A program made the translations under genes and the position numbers. Source: Collinsella sp. An307 (GTDB lineage: Bacteria > Actinomycetota > Coriobacteriia > Coriobacteriales > Coriobacteriaceae). Taken from it: 64,000 bases of DNA. Location: contig NZ_NFIP01000010.1 of the NCBI RefSeq assembly GCF_002161805.1, positions 1-64,000 of the forward strand, written 5' to 3'. Of the stretch, positions 46,496 through 56,107 are shown one piece after another (position 1 is the first letter of the stretch; each line of letters opens with the position of its first letter). The notes beneath the pieces are model-generated. The model worked only from the letters and a program-made list of their open reading frames with translations. It searched no databases and was not told where the DNA came from.

Positions 46496-48799
46496 TTATT
46501 TGATCTTGGTTGTGCCCGGCGCGAGGTTGGGGTCCGTCTCGTTCGCTGCGCTCTGCAGCGTCTTGATAAAGATGCCATCGCCGTGTCCAAAGAGCTTGAG
46601 GTACTGAATCAGCGACAGGTCGTAGCGCGTATTCACCGCGGCGTCGCCCGCCTCGGTGGTGGTCTCGTCTGCGCTAGTGCCCGTGAGGTACCACGTGCCG
46701 CGCGCGTCGCAGAAGCCGGTGGTGTTGATGGCCGGCATGCTTTCGCGGGCGGTGAGCTGCGCCTTCTCATAATCGGTGAGCGGCGCGCCAATGAGCTGCT
46801 TCATAAGGGCGCCGAGGTAGTTGATCGAGGTGTCGATGTTCTCGCTCGTCTGGCTGTTGCCTGCGACATCGTAGTTTGCCCAGATGACGTAGTCGGTCTG
46901 CCAGAGGCGTTCGGCGTGGGTGGCCTCGTCCTCGCCGGTAAACCAGGCGTCGTTGTACTTGTCGGGGAAGAACGGCTGGTGGTCGCCAAAGAACACCACG
47001 ACCACCTTGCGGTCGAGCTGACTGAGCTCGGCAAGGAACTGCTCGAGCGCGCGGTCGGACTCCTGAATGAGCGCGAGGTACTCGTTGACCTCGGCGTCGT
47101 ATTCGCCGTCGACGAGGTAGTTGGTCTGTTTATCGCTCGGCAGAAGCCCCGTCTCGTAGCCGGAGTGGTTTTGCATGGTCACGTCGAAGATGAACTGCGG
47201 ATCGCTGTTCTCGTCGAGCATCTGGAGGATCTTGTCGTAGGTGGCCTCGTCGGTCACCATGCCACGGAGTTTGTCAGCACCCTCAAAGTCCTCGATGGTG
47301 AGGAACTCGTCAAACCCAAAGTCGTTATAGACGTTCTCGCGGTTCCAGTTGGTGCCGTGGTTGGGGTGCATCGCGGTGGTGGTGTAGCCAAGCTCGCTGA
47401 ACTGCTCGGCGAGGTTCTCGGTCTGCGTGAGGTTGTAGGTCGAGTACGGGTACACGCCGTTGCCGAGGTAGGCCATGGAGTTGCCGGTGAGGAACTCAAA
47501 CTCGGTGTTGCAGGTGCCGCCGCCGTACGCAGAGACGTAAAGCGTGCCGCGCGCCACGGCGTCGGAGATGCTCTTAAAGTACGTGGGGCCCTCGTAGTCG
47601 GCGTGCAGGTTTTGATAGATGGAGAGGTCGGAGAAGGTCTCGTTCATGATGGCGATTACCGTGGGCTTCTCCTCGTCAAACTGCGCGGCGGCCTGGGCGC
47701 GCTCCTCGCTTGTGCCGGCGCCCTCGTCGTAGCTGGCAGCATAGCTGTTGAGCAGCTCCTCGGCCTCGGAGGCGGAGTAGTCGCGCGGCTTGGGCGGGAT
47801 AATGGTTTGGGCGCTCGTGATGAATGAGGGGATGTAGCCCTGGCGGTAGAAGCTCTCGAGCGGGCGCCAGGTGTAGATCTGGATACCGAGGGTGTTGTAG
47901 TAATCGATGAGCGTTACGTGCGCGGTGATGCCGCCGAGGCAAAGTGCGCCCACAAGCAGGTTGATAAGGAGCGCGCGGCGGGTGCGGCGAGCGCGCTCGG
48001 GTCGCCAGAGGCCGGCGATGATGAGCGCGAGCACACCGAGCGCGGCTAGCGCGATGCCGTAGATGCAGTATGGCGAGAGCAGGTAGGTGTAGCCGGCGCT
48101 TACGGCGGCGGCGGTGCTCAGGGCAAAGAGATCGCCGGGCTGGATGGGCATCGACTTGAAGAGGATGACAAAGTATTCGGCGATGCCGAGGGCGCAAAGG
48201 GCAAGCGCGAGCACAGCCGGAGCGGTGGCGCGGCGCTGGAAGAGGAAGAACAGGCCGGCGAGCGCCGCAGTAACAAGCGCGTACTCAAGCAGAAGGCAGA
48301 GGGGATACATCCAGAAGATGTCGTGGTTGCTGGGGATTTCGAGCCCCAGGGTGGCAAACACGCCGGCCACAAGCAGGGCGATAACGGTTGCGCACATGGG
48401 ATGAGGGAAGCGGCCGCCCTCGGCAGTGAGGGTGCGGACGCGCACGGCCAGGTGCGGGCGGGCAAAGCAGCATACGGCGGTGAGCGTGAGGACAATGTTG
48501 GCAAAAAGCGCCGAGAACAGGTCGTTCTCCACAAGACCGAGCGTAGCCCAGACGCCAATGAAGAGCTGGATTGCACAGATGACGATGCCCCAGGCAATGC
48601 CGCTCTTGCGGAAGAGCGCGGGCTGCGCCACTGCGGTGTTGCTCCCTGCGGTGGGCGCGGCGTGTGCTGCGCCGTTGGTGCCGGCGGGGGTGGCGGCGCC
48701 GGCGGTGCCAACGATGGCGCCCGCAAAGCGGGTGTTGGCGAGGATGCCGAGCGCGATGCTCGCAATCAAACCAATATATGAGATGACGGCTACGATCAT
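46496..48799 (-). CDS. LTA synthase-like membrane sulfatase-fold enzyme
   Basis: The 767-residue protein has about eight hydrophobic helices in its first half and an extracytoplasmic alkaline-phosphatase/sulfatase-fold domain in the second. IAIMNETFSDLS (metal Glu), SAYGGGTCNTEFEFLTG (Thr nucleophile) and VFFGDHQPFFP (metal Asp/His) match the LtaS catalytic layout, so transfer of glycerol phosphate or a related group onto a surface polymer is likely. The N-terminal membrane part is longer than in S. aureus LtaS and has an Ala/Gly/Thr-rich insertion near residues 30-60. GGAAGG precedes ATG 48799. Confidence 0.87.
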   Translation of the reverse strand: MIVAVISYIGLIASIALGILANTRFAGAIVGTAGAATPAGTNGAAHAAPTAGSNTAVAQPALFRKSGIAWGIVICAIQLFIGVWATLGLVENDLFSALFANIVLTLTAVCCFARPHLAVRVRTLTAEGGRFPHPMCATVIALLVAGVFATLGLEIPSNHDIFWMYPLCLLLEYALVTAALAGLFFLFQRRATAPAVLALALCALGIAEYFVILFKSMPIQPGDLFALSTAAAVSAGYTYLLSPYCIYGIALAALGVLALIIAGLWRPERARRTRRALLINLLVGALCLGGITAHVTLIDYYNTLGIQIYTWRPLESFYRQGYIPSFITSAQTIIPPKPRDYSASEAEELLNSYAASYDEGAGTSEERAQAAAQFDEEKPTVIAIMNETFSDLSIYQNLHADYEGPTYFKSISDAVARGTLYVSAYGGGTCNTEFEFLTGNSMAYLGNGVYPYSTYNLTQTENLAEQFSELGYTTTAMHPNHGTNWNRENVYNDFGFDEFLTIEDFEGADKLRGMVTDEATYDKILQMLDENSDPQFIFDVTMQNHSGYETGLLPSDKQTNYLVDGEYDAEVNEYLALIQESDRALEQFLAELSQLDRKVVVVFFGDHQPFFPDKYNDAWFTGEDEATHAERLWQTDYVIWANYDVAGNSQTSENIDTSINYLGALMKQLIGAPLTDYEKAQLTARESMPAINTTGFCDARGTWYLTGTSADETTTEAGDAAVNTRYDLSLIQYLKLFGHGDGIFIKTLQSAANETDPNLAPGTTKIK

Positions 48800-49016
48800 G
48801 GTGACCTTCCATCTCCGTCGGCGCGGCTACGTGCGCGTTTGCCGACGCCTAATCAAATGCTTACAAACCAACGCCTTATCGTATCCTTCACGTGTCAAGA
48901 AAATGTCGACATGCGGTTTGTCCGCCGAAAAGCTACAACGCCTAAGATAAACGCAAGAAAGATCACAAAGCCGCCGCGGCCATTGGGCGCTCGCGGCGCG
49001 GTGCGAGGAGGCTCCC

Positions 49017-49817
49017 ATGACCAACATTGATGCGCTACCCCAAGCTGTTGCCACCAATGCAACGCTGGACCTTATCTGCCGGAGGTCCTCGACCCGTGCG
49101 TTTGCGGACGCGCCGGTTGACGAGGCCCAGCGCCAGGCGGTGCTCCACGCGGCAACGCGCGCGCCCTCGGGCGGTGCCATGATGATGTACTCGATTATCG
49201 ACATTCGCCGGCGCGAGACCATCGAGCAGCTCGCGGTTCTCTGCGACAACCAGCCCTTTATTGCCAAGGCGCCGTGGGCGCTGGTGTTTGTGGTCGACTA
49301 CGCAAAGTGGATGGACCTCTTTGTTGAGCTGGACTGTGCAGATGCCGAGGGTACCGGCCCGCGCCCGCCGCTGCGAGGGGAGCTTGCCATCGCCGCGCAG
49401 GATACGGTTGCGGCGGCTCAGACCGCGGTGATCGCTGCGGAGGCGGTGGGCCTGGGGAGTTGCTACATTGGAGATGTGGTCGAGCATGCCGAAGAAGTGG
49501 CGGCGCTTCTTGACCTGCCACCCTACACGCTGCCGCTCTCTATGTTGGTTTTGGGCACGCCCGCCAAGGAGCGCCCCGCCACGCCGCATCCCACGGTCAA
49601 CATCGTGATGGAGGAGCGCTACCATCGCGCCGACGCAAGGGTGCGCGCTGCGCAGATTGCAGAGATGGACGCCATGTTTCGTCCGCACGCTGCAGAGCCC
49701 GGGGCCCGCGTGCGCGACATCTACCAGCGCAAGCACACGAGCGACTTCATGGCCGAGATGGACCGGTCGCTCGCGCTTTGGTATCAAAACTGGACGGGCG
49801 AGGCGCCGCTTTTGTAA
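49017..49817 (+). CDS. Nitroreductase-family FMN oxidoreductase
   Basis: The 266-residue protein starts at ATG 49017 with AGGAGG. ICRRSSTRAFADAPV is the FMN phosphate-binding start of nitroreductases, and HAATRAPSGGAMMMYSII and GLGSCYIGDVVEHAEEVAALL complete the fold. It should reduce nitro or quinone substrates with NAD(P)H in the cytoplasm. The C-terminus extends further than in minimal family members and contains a helical tail. It is divergent from the LTA-synthase-like gene. Confidence 0.88.
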   Translation: MTNIDALPQAVATNATLDLICRRSSTRAFADAPVDEAQRQAVLHAATRAPSGGAMMMYSIIDIRRRETIEQLAVLCDNQPFIAKAPWALVFVVDYAKWMDLFVELDCADAEGTGPRPPLRGELAIAAQDTVAAAQTAVIAAEAVGLGSCYIGDVVEHAEEVAALLDLPPYTLPLSMLVLGTPAKERPATPHPTVNIVMEERYHRADARVRAAQIAEMDAMFRPHAAEPGARVRDIYQRKHTSDFMAEMDRSLALWYQNWTGEAPLL

Positions 49818-49842
49818 GCTGCACCTCGCCCGCGTCAAACCC

Positions 49843-49951
49843 GTATGCGCTCAAGCGCTTGGGGGTATGTGGTCACGCCTTAGGCGTATGTGGCCTAGTC
49901 CTAGGTGGATGCGGCCACGCCCTTAGGCGTATGTGATCAAGCCCTTAGGGG
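49843..49951. repeat. Five tandem 21-23-bp degenerate repeats
   Basis: Units begin at 49843, 49865, 49886, 49908 and 49929, with consensus close to GTATGTGGNCACGCCCTTAGG. Each contains a short self-complementary core such as CGCCTTAGGCG or CCTAGTCCTAGG. They fill the gap between the convergent nitroreductase and kup genes; the last unit includes the kup stop codon. Confidence 0.75.
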
Positions 49952-52011
49952 CGGTCGTTCGGCCCGATACGGCGCATGCGCTCAACCTCTTTGAACTTGG
50001 TGAACATGGGCACGTACTCGATGGAGACGCTGGAGTTCTCCAGACCGTACCAACGTGCCGGCGAACCCGCCCAGCGGCGGATTGCGTACTTGAGCGCGAT
50101 GGCGGTGCGCTCGTGATGGTCCACGTCGCTCTCGGGCGAGAGGGTCTTGCGCAGCATGAAGAACATGAACGAACCCACGGGGCCCGGCTTCTTGTAGACC
50201 GAATACTCGTGCACCTGCGCGGGCAACTCGCCGGTGGCGGAAAGGTCCTGAACCACCTGGCGGAGGTAGGCGTTAACGCGCTGTGGCACCTTGTAGCCAA
50301 GGTAGAGGTGCACGCGATAGACGTAGTCGGTGTCAAAGTTCTCGACTGAGTACGCAAAGGTGTGCGGCTCGTCCATCGTCTGGATGTTGATGAACCACCA
50401 GGCCTTGGCGCGCTTGGGGTGCTTGTCCAGGATCGAGTAGAGGATGTCGCGATCGAGGAAGTCCGTGTTGGTACCGTTGGTGAGGTAGACCAGGTTGTCG
50501 CTCACGAGGTCGTAGGTGGTGTCGTGACGCAGACGGTCGAGCTGGTCAAGGTAGTTCTTGATGGGCAGAAGCGTTGCCTGACGGCGCTCGACGGCGGTGC
50601 CGGCGTACCAGCAGAGCATGATTGCCATAATGAGCGCGGCCATAAGCAGGGTGAAGTAGCCGCCATGGAAGAACTTGGTGAGCGAGGAGATGAGGAACGA
50701 GCCCTCAAGCAGCGCAAAGAACGCCACAAAAATCCAGGGGAACACCTTCACACGGCGAAGCTTGTGCAGATAAAAGAAGAGCAGAAGCGTCGTGCAGAGC
50801 ATGGTGATGGTGATGGCAAGACCGTAGGCCGCCTCCATGTGCGCGGAGCTCTGGAACAGCAGCACAACGATGGCGCAGCCGATCCACAGCACGTAGTTGA
50901 CCATGGGGATATAGAGCTGACCCTTGGTCTCGGCCGGATAGAACGTCTGCATGTGCGGCATAAGGTCGAGGCGGATTGCCTCAGAAACCAGGCTGAAGGC
51001 GCCGGTGATGAGCGCCTGCGAAGCGATGATGGCTGCCGCGGTGGAGAGCAGAACCGCGAACGGACGGACGCCCGGGTCGAGCATCTGGAAGAACGGGTTC
51101 AGGTCCTCGATAGCGAGGAGCTCGGCATTGCCCGCGTTGGAGAGCAGCCACGCGCCCTGGCCGAGGTAGGAGAACAGCAGGCAGATTTTAACGAACGGCC
51201 AGGTGGCGTAGATGTTGCCGCGGCCGACGTGGCCCATGTCGGAGTAGAGCGCCTCGGCACCGGTGGTGGCGAGGAAGCAGCTGCCAAGAATCATAAAGCC
51301 TGCGTAGTTGTTGGGCGAAAGCAAGAACTGGATGCCGTAGAGCGGGTTGATCGCCAAAAAGACGATGGGGTTGTCGACCACGTGCATGAGGCCCATGACG
51401 CCGAGGAAAATGAACCAGAGCGTCATCACGGGGCCAAAGGCGCGGCCGATTTTGCTCGTGCCGGCGCGCTGCACCACAAAGAGCAGGCAGATGATGGCGA
51501 GCGTGATGGCGACGACGTTCATCTGGTTATCGCCAATGACCTGGTAGACCTCGGGGATGGTGCGCAGACCCTCGATAGCCGTCGTCACGGTGACGGCGGG
51601 GGTGAGGATGCCGTCGGCGAGCAGCGCCGAGCCGCCGAGCATGGCGGGGATGATGAGCCACTTGCCAAAGCGACGCACGATCGAGTAGAGCGCGAAGATG
51701 CCGCCCTCGCCGTGGTTATCGGCCTTGAGTGAAATCAGAACGTACTTGACGGTGGTAAGCAGCGTCACCGTCCAAATGACGAGCGACAGCGCGCCGAGCA
51801 CGAACTCCTGGTTCACGCTCATGATGCCGCCGTTGCCGGCGACGAGCGCCTTGGTGACGTACATGGGCGACGTTCCGATGTCGCCGTAGACAACACCCAA
51901 GGTGACGAGCATCGCGCCGATGCTCACCGGGATAGCGGGATGCGCCCCGCTTGCGGCTTTATCGGTGCCCTTTGCGGTGGCCGATAGGTCGCCGGTAGAT
52001 TGTTTGCTCAT
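49945..52011 (-). CDS. kup: Kup-type potassium transporter
   Basis: The 688-residue protein has about twelve transmembrane helices followed by a C-terminal soluble domain, as in KUP/HAK/KT proton-coupled K+ importers. The helix-1 motif GVVYGDIGTSPMYV and the later GNAELLAIEDLNPFFQ region are family signatures. I chose ATG 52011 (MSKQSTGD) because GAGGAGC lies upstream; the open frame extends 15 residues further to 52056. No regulatory domain or riboswitch is visible upstream. Confidence 0.92.
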   Translation of the reverse strand: MSKQSTGDLSATAKGTDKAASGAHPAIPVSIGAMLVTLGVVYGDIGTSPMYVTKALVAGNGGIMSVNQEFVLGALSLVIWTVTLLTTVKYVLISLKADNHGEGGIFALYSIVRRFGKWLIIPAMLGGSALLADGILTPAVTVTTAIEGLRTIPEVYQVIGDNQMNVVAITLAIICLLFVVQRAGTSKIGRAFGPVMTLWFIFLGVMGLMHVVDNPIVFLAINPLYGIQFLLSPNNYAGFMILGSCFLATTGAEALYSDMGHVGRGNIYATWPFVKICLLFSYLGQGAWLLSNAGNAELLAIEDLNPFFQMLDPGVRPFAVLLSTAAAIIASQALITGAFSLVSEAIRLDLMPHMQTFYPAETKGQLYIPMVNYVLWIGCAIVVLLFQSSAHMEAAYGLAITITMLCTTLLLFFYLHKLRRVKVFPWIFVAFFALLEGSFLISSLTKFFHGGYFTLLMAALIMAIMLCWYAGTAVERRQATLLPIKNYLDQLDRLRHDTTYDLVSDNLVYLTNGTNTDFLDRDILYSILDKHPKRAKAWWFINIQTMDEPHTFAYSVENFDTDYVYRVHLYLGYKVPQRVNAYLRQVVQDLSATGELPAQVHEYSVYKKPGPVGSFMFFMLRKTLSPESDVDHHERTAIALKYAIRRWAGSPARWYGLENSSVSIEYVPMFTKFKEVERMRRIGPNDRP

Positions 52012-52164
52012 GGAAGAAAGCTCCTCTAAGACGCCTGCGATGCCGTCTACCTGCACGCGGGTGAGCCCGGTTCAAAGCAGACGATGGCCGAGGTGCCCCA
52101 CGAGGAGCATGCTCGGCCTGATGATGGGCATTATAGCTATAGTGAACCCACTACGCTAGAGCTT

Positions 52165-53367
52165 CTACCTGCTGTTCCGTACGTTGCGGACGAGGTAGCA
52201 GCGGTGGATGCGGGCGTTGCGCGAGAAGTCCTCGGGAATCGTCTCGGCGGAGATGTCCTCAAGCACGACCCCGCGGCGCTCGAGCTCGCGGACGTTGGGC
52301 CTAAAGGTGCGCAGGTTGCAGCTAAAGATTGCCTCGCCGTCGTCGGTCAGCAGGCCCGCCACGCCGCAGAGGAGCTCCACGTGGTCGCGCTGCACATCCC
52401 AGGTGCGCTGACCCATCTTACTCGAGTTGGAGAAGGTCGGCGGGTCGCAGAAGATAAGGTCCCAACGGTTGTCCGGGTTTTTGCGCATCTGGCGGATCCA
52501 CGCCAGCACGTCGGCACGCACAAAATGGTGCTCGGGGCCGGTGAAGCCGTTGCGCACCATGTTGCGCTCCGCCCAGTCGAGGTAGGTATTAGAGAGGTCA
52601 ACGGTTACCGTCTCCTCCACGCCGGCGTCGGCGGCGTAGCAGGTAGCCGTGCCCGTGTAGGCAAAGAGGTTCAAAAACCAGCGACGCCCGCGCGCGTGCT
52701 CGCGCACAAGGCCGCGCGTCACGCGGTGGTCGAGGAAGATACCGGTGTCGAGGTAATCGTCAAAGTTCACCTCAAAGGTGAGACCGCCCTCGCGGATAAG
52801 CGGGTGGGCGAGGGCATCGCCTGCCGCCGCTGCGCCGCTTGCGGGTGCTTTACTGCCTGCGGCCGATCCGGTTGAAGCCGCGCCAGCTTTGCCGACGGTC
52901 GAAGTCGCGGCGCGGGAGCCGCTTGCACGGCCAAGGCCGCCGTGGCGCGGGTCGGCCTCGCCGGCGAGGGCGTACTGCGAGCCGCCACGCGCCCGCAGGC
53001 GTTCGCGGGCGTGCACGTGGTCGGCAGGCACGTCGAGCACGCGCGGCGCAATGGCAAGGATGTCGGTCATGCGGGCGTGGGCGAGCGCCGGGTCGACCGT
53101 CTTGGGCGCGGCATACTCGGCGATAACGAGCCAGCGGCCCGGTGTTTCGGGCGCGCCCTCGTACAGATCGATGGCGGCGGCGTAGTCGGGGAGGTCGGCG
53201 TCGTAGACGCGGTAGCAGGTGATGCTCTCGCGCGCTGCCCAGCGGCGGCGCAGACGTGCGACCTTGATGAGACGCCGAGCAAACTGCTCGGACTCGGGCA
53301 CGAGCACGGGTATGGGCTTGCCTTGGCCCACGTCGACGGTGGCCTGCGGCTTTTGATAGTCGGTCAT
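52165..53367 (-). CDS. RlmK-like 23S rRNA methyltransferase
   Basis: The 400-residue protein aligns with the C-terminal half (RlmK) of RlmKL: ITCYRVYDADLPDYAAAID, EYAAPKTVD, NFDDYLDTGIFLDHR, FLNLFAYTGTAT (SAM-binding loop), the Asp in VTVDLSNTYLDWAERN and the catalytic region FCDPPTFSNSS. RlmK forms m7G2069 in 23S rRNA; the target here is inferred from similarity. An Ala/Gly/Ser-rich linker of about 45 residues (about 148-192) is inserted before the catalytic domain. The N-terminal RlmL half is absent, so this is a stand-alone enzyme. Confidence 0.85.
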   Translation of the reverse strand: MTDYQKPQATVDVGQGKPIPVLVPESEQFARRLIKVARLRRRWAARESITCYRVYDADLPDYAAAIDLYEGAPETPGRWLVIAEYAAPKTVDPALAHARMTDILAIAPRVLDVPADHVHARERLRARGGSQYALAGEADPRHGGLGRASGSRAATSTVGKAGAASTGSAAGSKAPASGAAAAGDALAHPLIREGGLTFEVNFDDYLDTGIFLDHRVTRGLVREHARGRRWFLNLFAYTGTATCYAADAGVEETVTVDLSNTYLDWAERNMVRNGFTGPEHHFVRADVLAWIRQMRKNPDNRWDLIFCDPPTFSNSSKMGQRTWDVQRDHVELLCGVAGLLTDDGEAIFSCNLRTFRPNVRELERRGVVLEDISAETIPEDFSRNARIHRCYLVRNVRNSR

Positions 53368-53433
53368 GCGTGCTCCTTACCCTATGGGGACGGCTCTCAT
53401 GGTAAAGCACCGGCCGCCCTTTGCCCCGCTTCA

Positions 53434-53550
53434 TGCAAAAAGTGAGGTAATGAACCCGGCTGCCGTTTCTTGCAAAAAATGAAGTAGTGAACCCGATAAT
53501 GCGCGATTCAGCGCCTTGCCGGCGCCGGGTTCACTACCTCACTTTTTGCA
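53434..53550. repeat. Inverted-repeat element with a duplicated arm
   Basis: TGCAAAAAGTGAGGTAATGA (53434) and TGCAAAAAATGAAGTAGTGA (53471) are direct copies 37 bp apart, each followed by ACCCG. A 27-bp inverted copy lies at 53524-53550. Either left copy can pair with the right arm, so two alternative hairpins are possible. The element is in the divergent gap between the methyltransferase and MarR genes. Confidence 0.75.
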
Positions 53551-53767
53551 GGGAGAGCCGCATCGGGTTTTCGGGCGCAGTGCAGACCCCACTGCTTCGG
53601 TACTCGCCGATTCACGCGGCTCCGCTAGCTGCAGCGACTCGTGCCGCCCGCCTGCGCTCGGAGCAGGTGGAAAGACGTTACTTGACCCATCAATTGTTAA
53701 GAACCCGTACAATATTGCAACCTAATGATTTGGTACCTTGATAGTTGCGGATGAGGGGAGTAGACTT

Positions 53768-53790
53768 CTCCCGTCAAATCAAGTTGGGAG
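53768..53790. promoter_or_regulatory. Possible operator of the marR-ABC operon
   Basis: CTCCC and GGGAG form an inverted pair 18 bp before the MarR start, just ahead of the GGGGAGG ribosome binding site. Promoter-like TTGACC (53682) and TACAAT (53708) lie upstream, but with 20-bp spacing. MarR autoregulation would be typical. Confidence 0.35.
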
Positions 53791-53808
53791 TATAGAGGGG
53801 AGGAACGT

Positions 53809-54300
53809 ATGTGTGACAAGCAAGAACAGAACGTGGACGATACCGCCGCTGCGGCGCAGCCCACTGACGAGGCGGCGCAAGCTGCCGACGACCTCGCGCG
53901 CGAGCTGCTGCACGGCCTCGGCTTCTGCGGGCACTATCTCCACTTCCGTAACGGAGGTATGTCCGGACGAGCGCCTATCATCTGCCTCATCGCCAAACGC
54001 GGCGGCCAGATGTCGCAGCAGGAGCTCGGCGCCAGCTTTGAGCTCAAGCCGGGGTCACTCTCGGAGGTGCTCAACAAGATGGAGACCTGCGGTCTCATCG
54101 AGCGCAAGCGCAACCCCGAGGACCGCCGCCAGCTTACGGTTCGGCTCACCGATGCCGGCTTTGAGCAGGCACGCCTCGAGCAGGAGGGCCGTACCAAGTT
54201 TCGCGCCGAGGCGTTTACGTGCCTCGACGACGCCGAGAAGCTCCAGCTTCTTGACATGCTTAAGCGCATTCGTACCAGATGGGAGGAACTAGATGCTTAA
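53809..54300 (+). CDS. MarR-family transcriptional regulator
   Basis: The 163-residue protein has an acidic N-terminal extension and a MarR winged helix: MSQQELGASFELKPGSLSEVLNKME (recognition helix region) and the wing ERKRNPEDRRQLTVRLTDAG. It would bind a palindromic operator as a dimer and release it on ligand binding. Its stop overlaps the start of the first ABC gene (ATGCTTAA), so regulator and exporter are translationally coupled. This suggests that it controls the exporter pair in response to the exported compound. Confidence 0.92.
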   Translation: MCDKQEQNVDDTAAAAQPTDEAAQAADDLARELLHGLGFCGHYLHFRNGGMSGRAPIICLIAKRGGQMSQQELGASFELKPGSLSEVLNKMETCGLIERKRNPEDRRQLTVRLTDAGFEQARLEQEGRTKFRAEAFTCLDDAEKLQLLDMLKRIRTRWEELDA

Positions 54301-56107
54301 AACCCTGATGGCAAGCATCCGCGAGTACCGGAAGGCGGCCATCGCGACCCCGATCATCGTGTCCGGCGAGGTGGTGATGGAGGTGGCGATCCCGTTCGTG
54401 ACCGCCCAGCTCATCAACACCATTCAGGCCGGGGCCGGGGTGCACGAGATGCTGCCCTACGCGGGCATCCTGATCGCCATGGCGCTCGCCTCGCTCGCCT
54501 TTGGTATCGGCGCGGGCATCACCTGCTCCGAGGCCAGCTGCGGCTTTGCCAAGAACCTGCGTCACGACGTCTTTGCCGCCGTGCAGCGCTTCAGCTTCGC
54601 CAACATCGATCAGTTCTCGAGCTCCTCGCTCGTGACCCGTCTCACGACGGACATCACGAACGTCCAGCTCGCCTACATGATGGTTATCCGCACCGCCATC
54701 CGCTGCCCGATGCTGCTGCTCGCCGGCATCGTCATGGGCTTCATCATGGGCGGCCCCATGGCCATCGTGTATGTGATTGTCGTGCCGCTTCTGGGCTTTG
54801 GTCTCTTCAAGGTTGTGCGCACCGTGCACCCAATCTTCCGCGCGGTCTTCCATAAGTACGACGCGCTGAACGAGTCCATCGAGGAGAACGTCACCGGCAT
54901 GCGCGATGTCAAGAGCTACGTGCGCCAGGAGTACGAGAAGGAGAAGTTCGGCCGCGCCGCTCAGGACGTCTGCCGCGACTTCACCCGTGCCGAGAAGATC
55001 CTCGCCTTCAACGCGCCGATGATGAACCTCGCCGTGTTCACGGTTTTTGCCGTGGTCATCCAGTTCGGTAGCTACCTCATCGTTTCCACCAAGGGCGTGG
55101 CGCTGAACGTCGGCCAGTTCTCGGCACTCACCACCTACGGCTTCATGATCTTGATGGCCCTCATGATGGTGTCGATGGTCTTTGCCATGATCACCATGGC
55201 GCAGGAGTCTGCCGAGCGTATCGTTGAGGTTATCGAGACCGAGCCCACCATCAAAAACCCGGAGAATCCGGTGATGGAGATGGCGGATGGCTCCATCGAC
55301 TTTGACCATGTGACGTTCAAGTATTCCGAGAAGGCCGAGAACGCGGCGTTGACCGACATCGACCTGCACATTCGCTCCGGCGAGACCATTGGCATCATGG
55401 GCGGCACCGGTTCGGCTAAGACCTCGCTCGTGAACCTCATCAGCCGCCTGTACGACGTGACCGAGGGCTCCGTCAAGGTCGGCGGCGTGGACGTGCGCGA
55501 CTACGACCTCGAGTACCTCCGCAACAACGTCGCCGTGGTGCTGCAGAAAAACGTGCTCTTCTCGGGCACCATCAAGGAGAACCTGCGTTGGGGCGACCCG
55601 AACGCCTCCTACGACGAGCTCGTGGAGGTCTGCAAGCTCGCTCAGGCGGACGAGTTCATCCAGGGCTTCCCGCAGAAGTACGACACCTACATCGAGCAGG
55701 GCGGCACCAACGTCTCCGGCGGCCAGAAGCAGCGTCTGTGCATTGCGCGCGCCCTGCTGAAGCGCCCGAAGGTCCTCATCCTCGACGACTCCACGAGCGC
55801 CGTCGACACCAAGACCGACGCGCTTATCCGCGAGGGTCTGGCGAGCTACCTGCCCGACACGACCAAGATCATCATCGCGCAGCGTACAAGCTCCGTTGAG
55901 CATGCCGACCGCATTCTCGTGCTCGACAACGGCCGCATCGCCGGCCTCGGCAGCCACGCCGAGCTCATGGAGAACTGCGAGATTTACCGCGAGACCTACA
56001 TCTCGCAGAACCGTACCGGTGAGGAGGGCGCGGAGGCAGATGCCGCCGCCGAGCCCGCGCCGCACGTTGAGCACGCCCTGGAAGGAGGTGTCGCCGATGA
56101 GCAGTAA
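54293..56107 (+). CDS. ABC exporter subunit 1 of the MarR-linked heterodimer
   Basis: This is a 604-residue half-transporter. Its Walker A is MGGTGSAKTSL, with Ala for the last Gly of GxxGxGK(S/T), and its Walker B is VLILDDSTSAVD, with Asp for the catalytic Glu; the signature VSGGQKQRL is canonical. These features mark it as the non-catalytic half of a heterodimeric exporter of the BmrC/D or TM287/288 type. The membrane domain occupies about residues 15-320. The C-terminal 30 residues are acidic and Ala-rich. It overlaps the partner gene by 11 bases. Confidence 0.92.
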   Translation: MLKTLMASIREYRKAAIATPIIVSGEVVMEVAIPFVTAQLINTIQAGAGVHEMLPYAGILIAMALASLAFGIGAGITCSEASCGFAKNLRHDVFAAVQRFSFANIDQFSSSSLVTRLTTDITNVQLAYMMVIRTAIRCPMLLLAGIVMGFIMGGPMAIVYVIVVPLLGFGLFKVVRTVHPIFRAVFHKYDALNESIEENVTGMRDVKSYVRQEYEKEKFGRAAQDVCRDFTRAEKILAFNAPMMNLAVFTVFAVVIQFGSYLIVSTKGVALNVGQFSALTTYGFMILMALMMVSMVFAMITMAQESAERIVEVIETEPTIKNPENPVMEMADGSIDFDHVTFKYSEKAENAALTDIDLHIRSGETIGIMGGTGSAKTSLVNLISRLYDVTEGSVKVGGVDVRDYDLEYLRNNVAVVLQKNVLFSGTIKENLRWGDPNASYDELVEVCKLAQADEFIQGFPQKYDTYIEQGGTNVSGGQKQRLCIARALLKRPKVLILDDSTSAVDTKTDALIREGLASYLPDTTKIIIAQRTSSVEHADRILVLDNGRIAGLGSHAELMENCEIYRETYISQNRTGEEGAEADAAAEPAPHVEHALEGGVADEQ

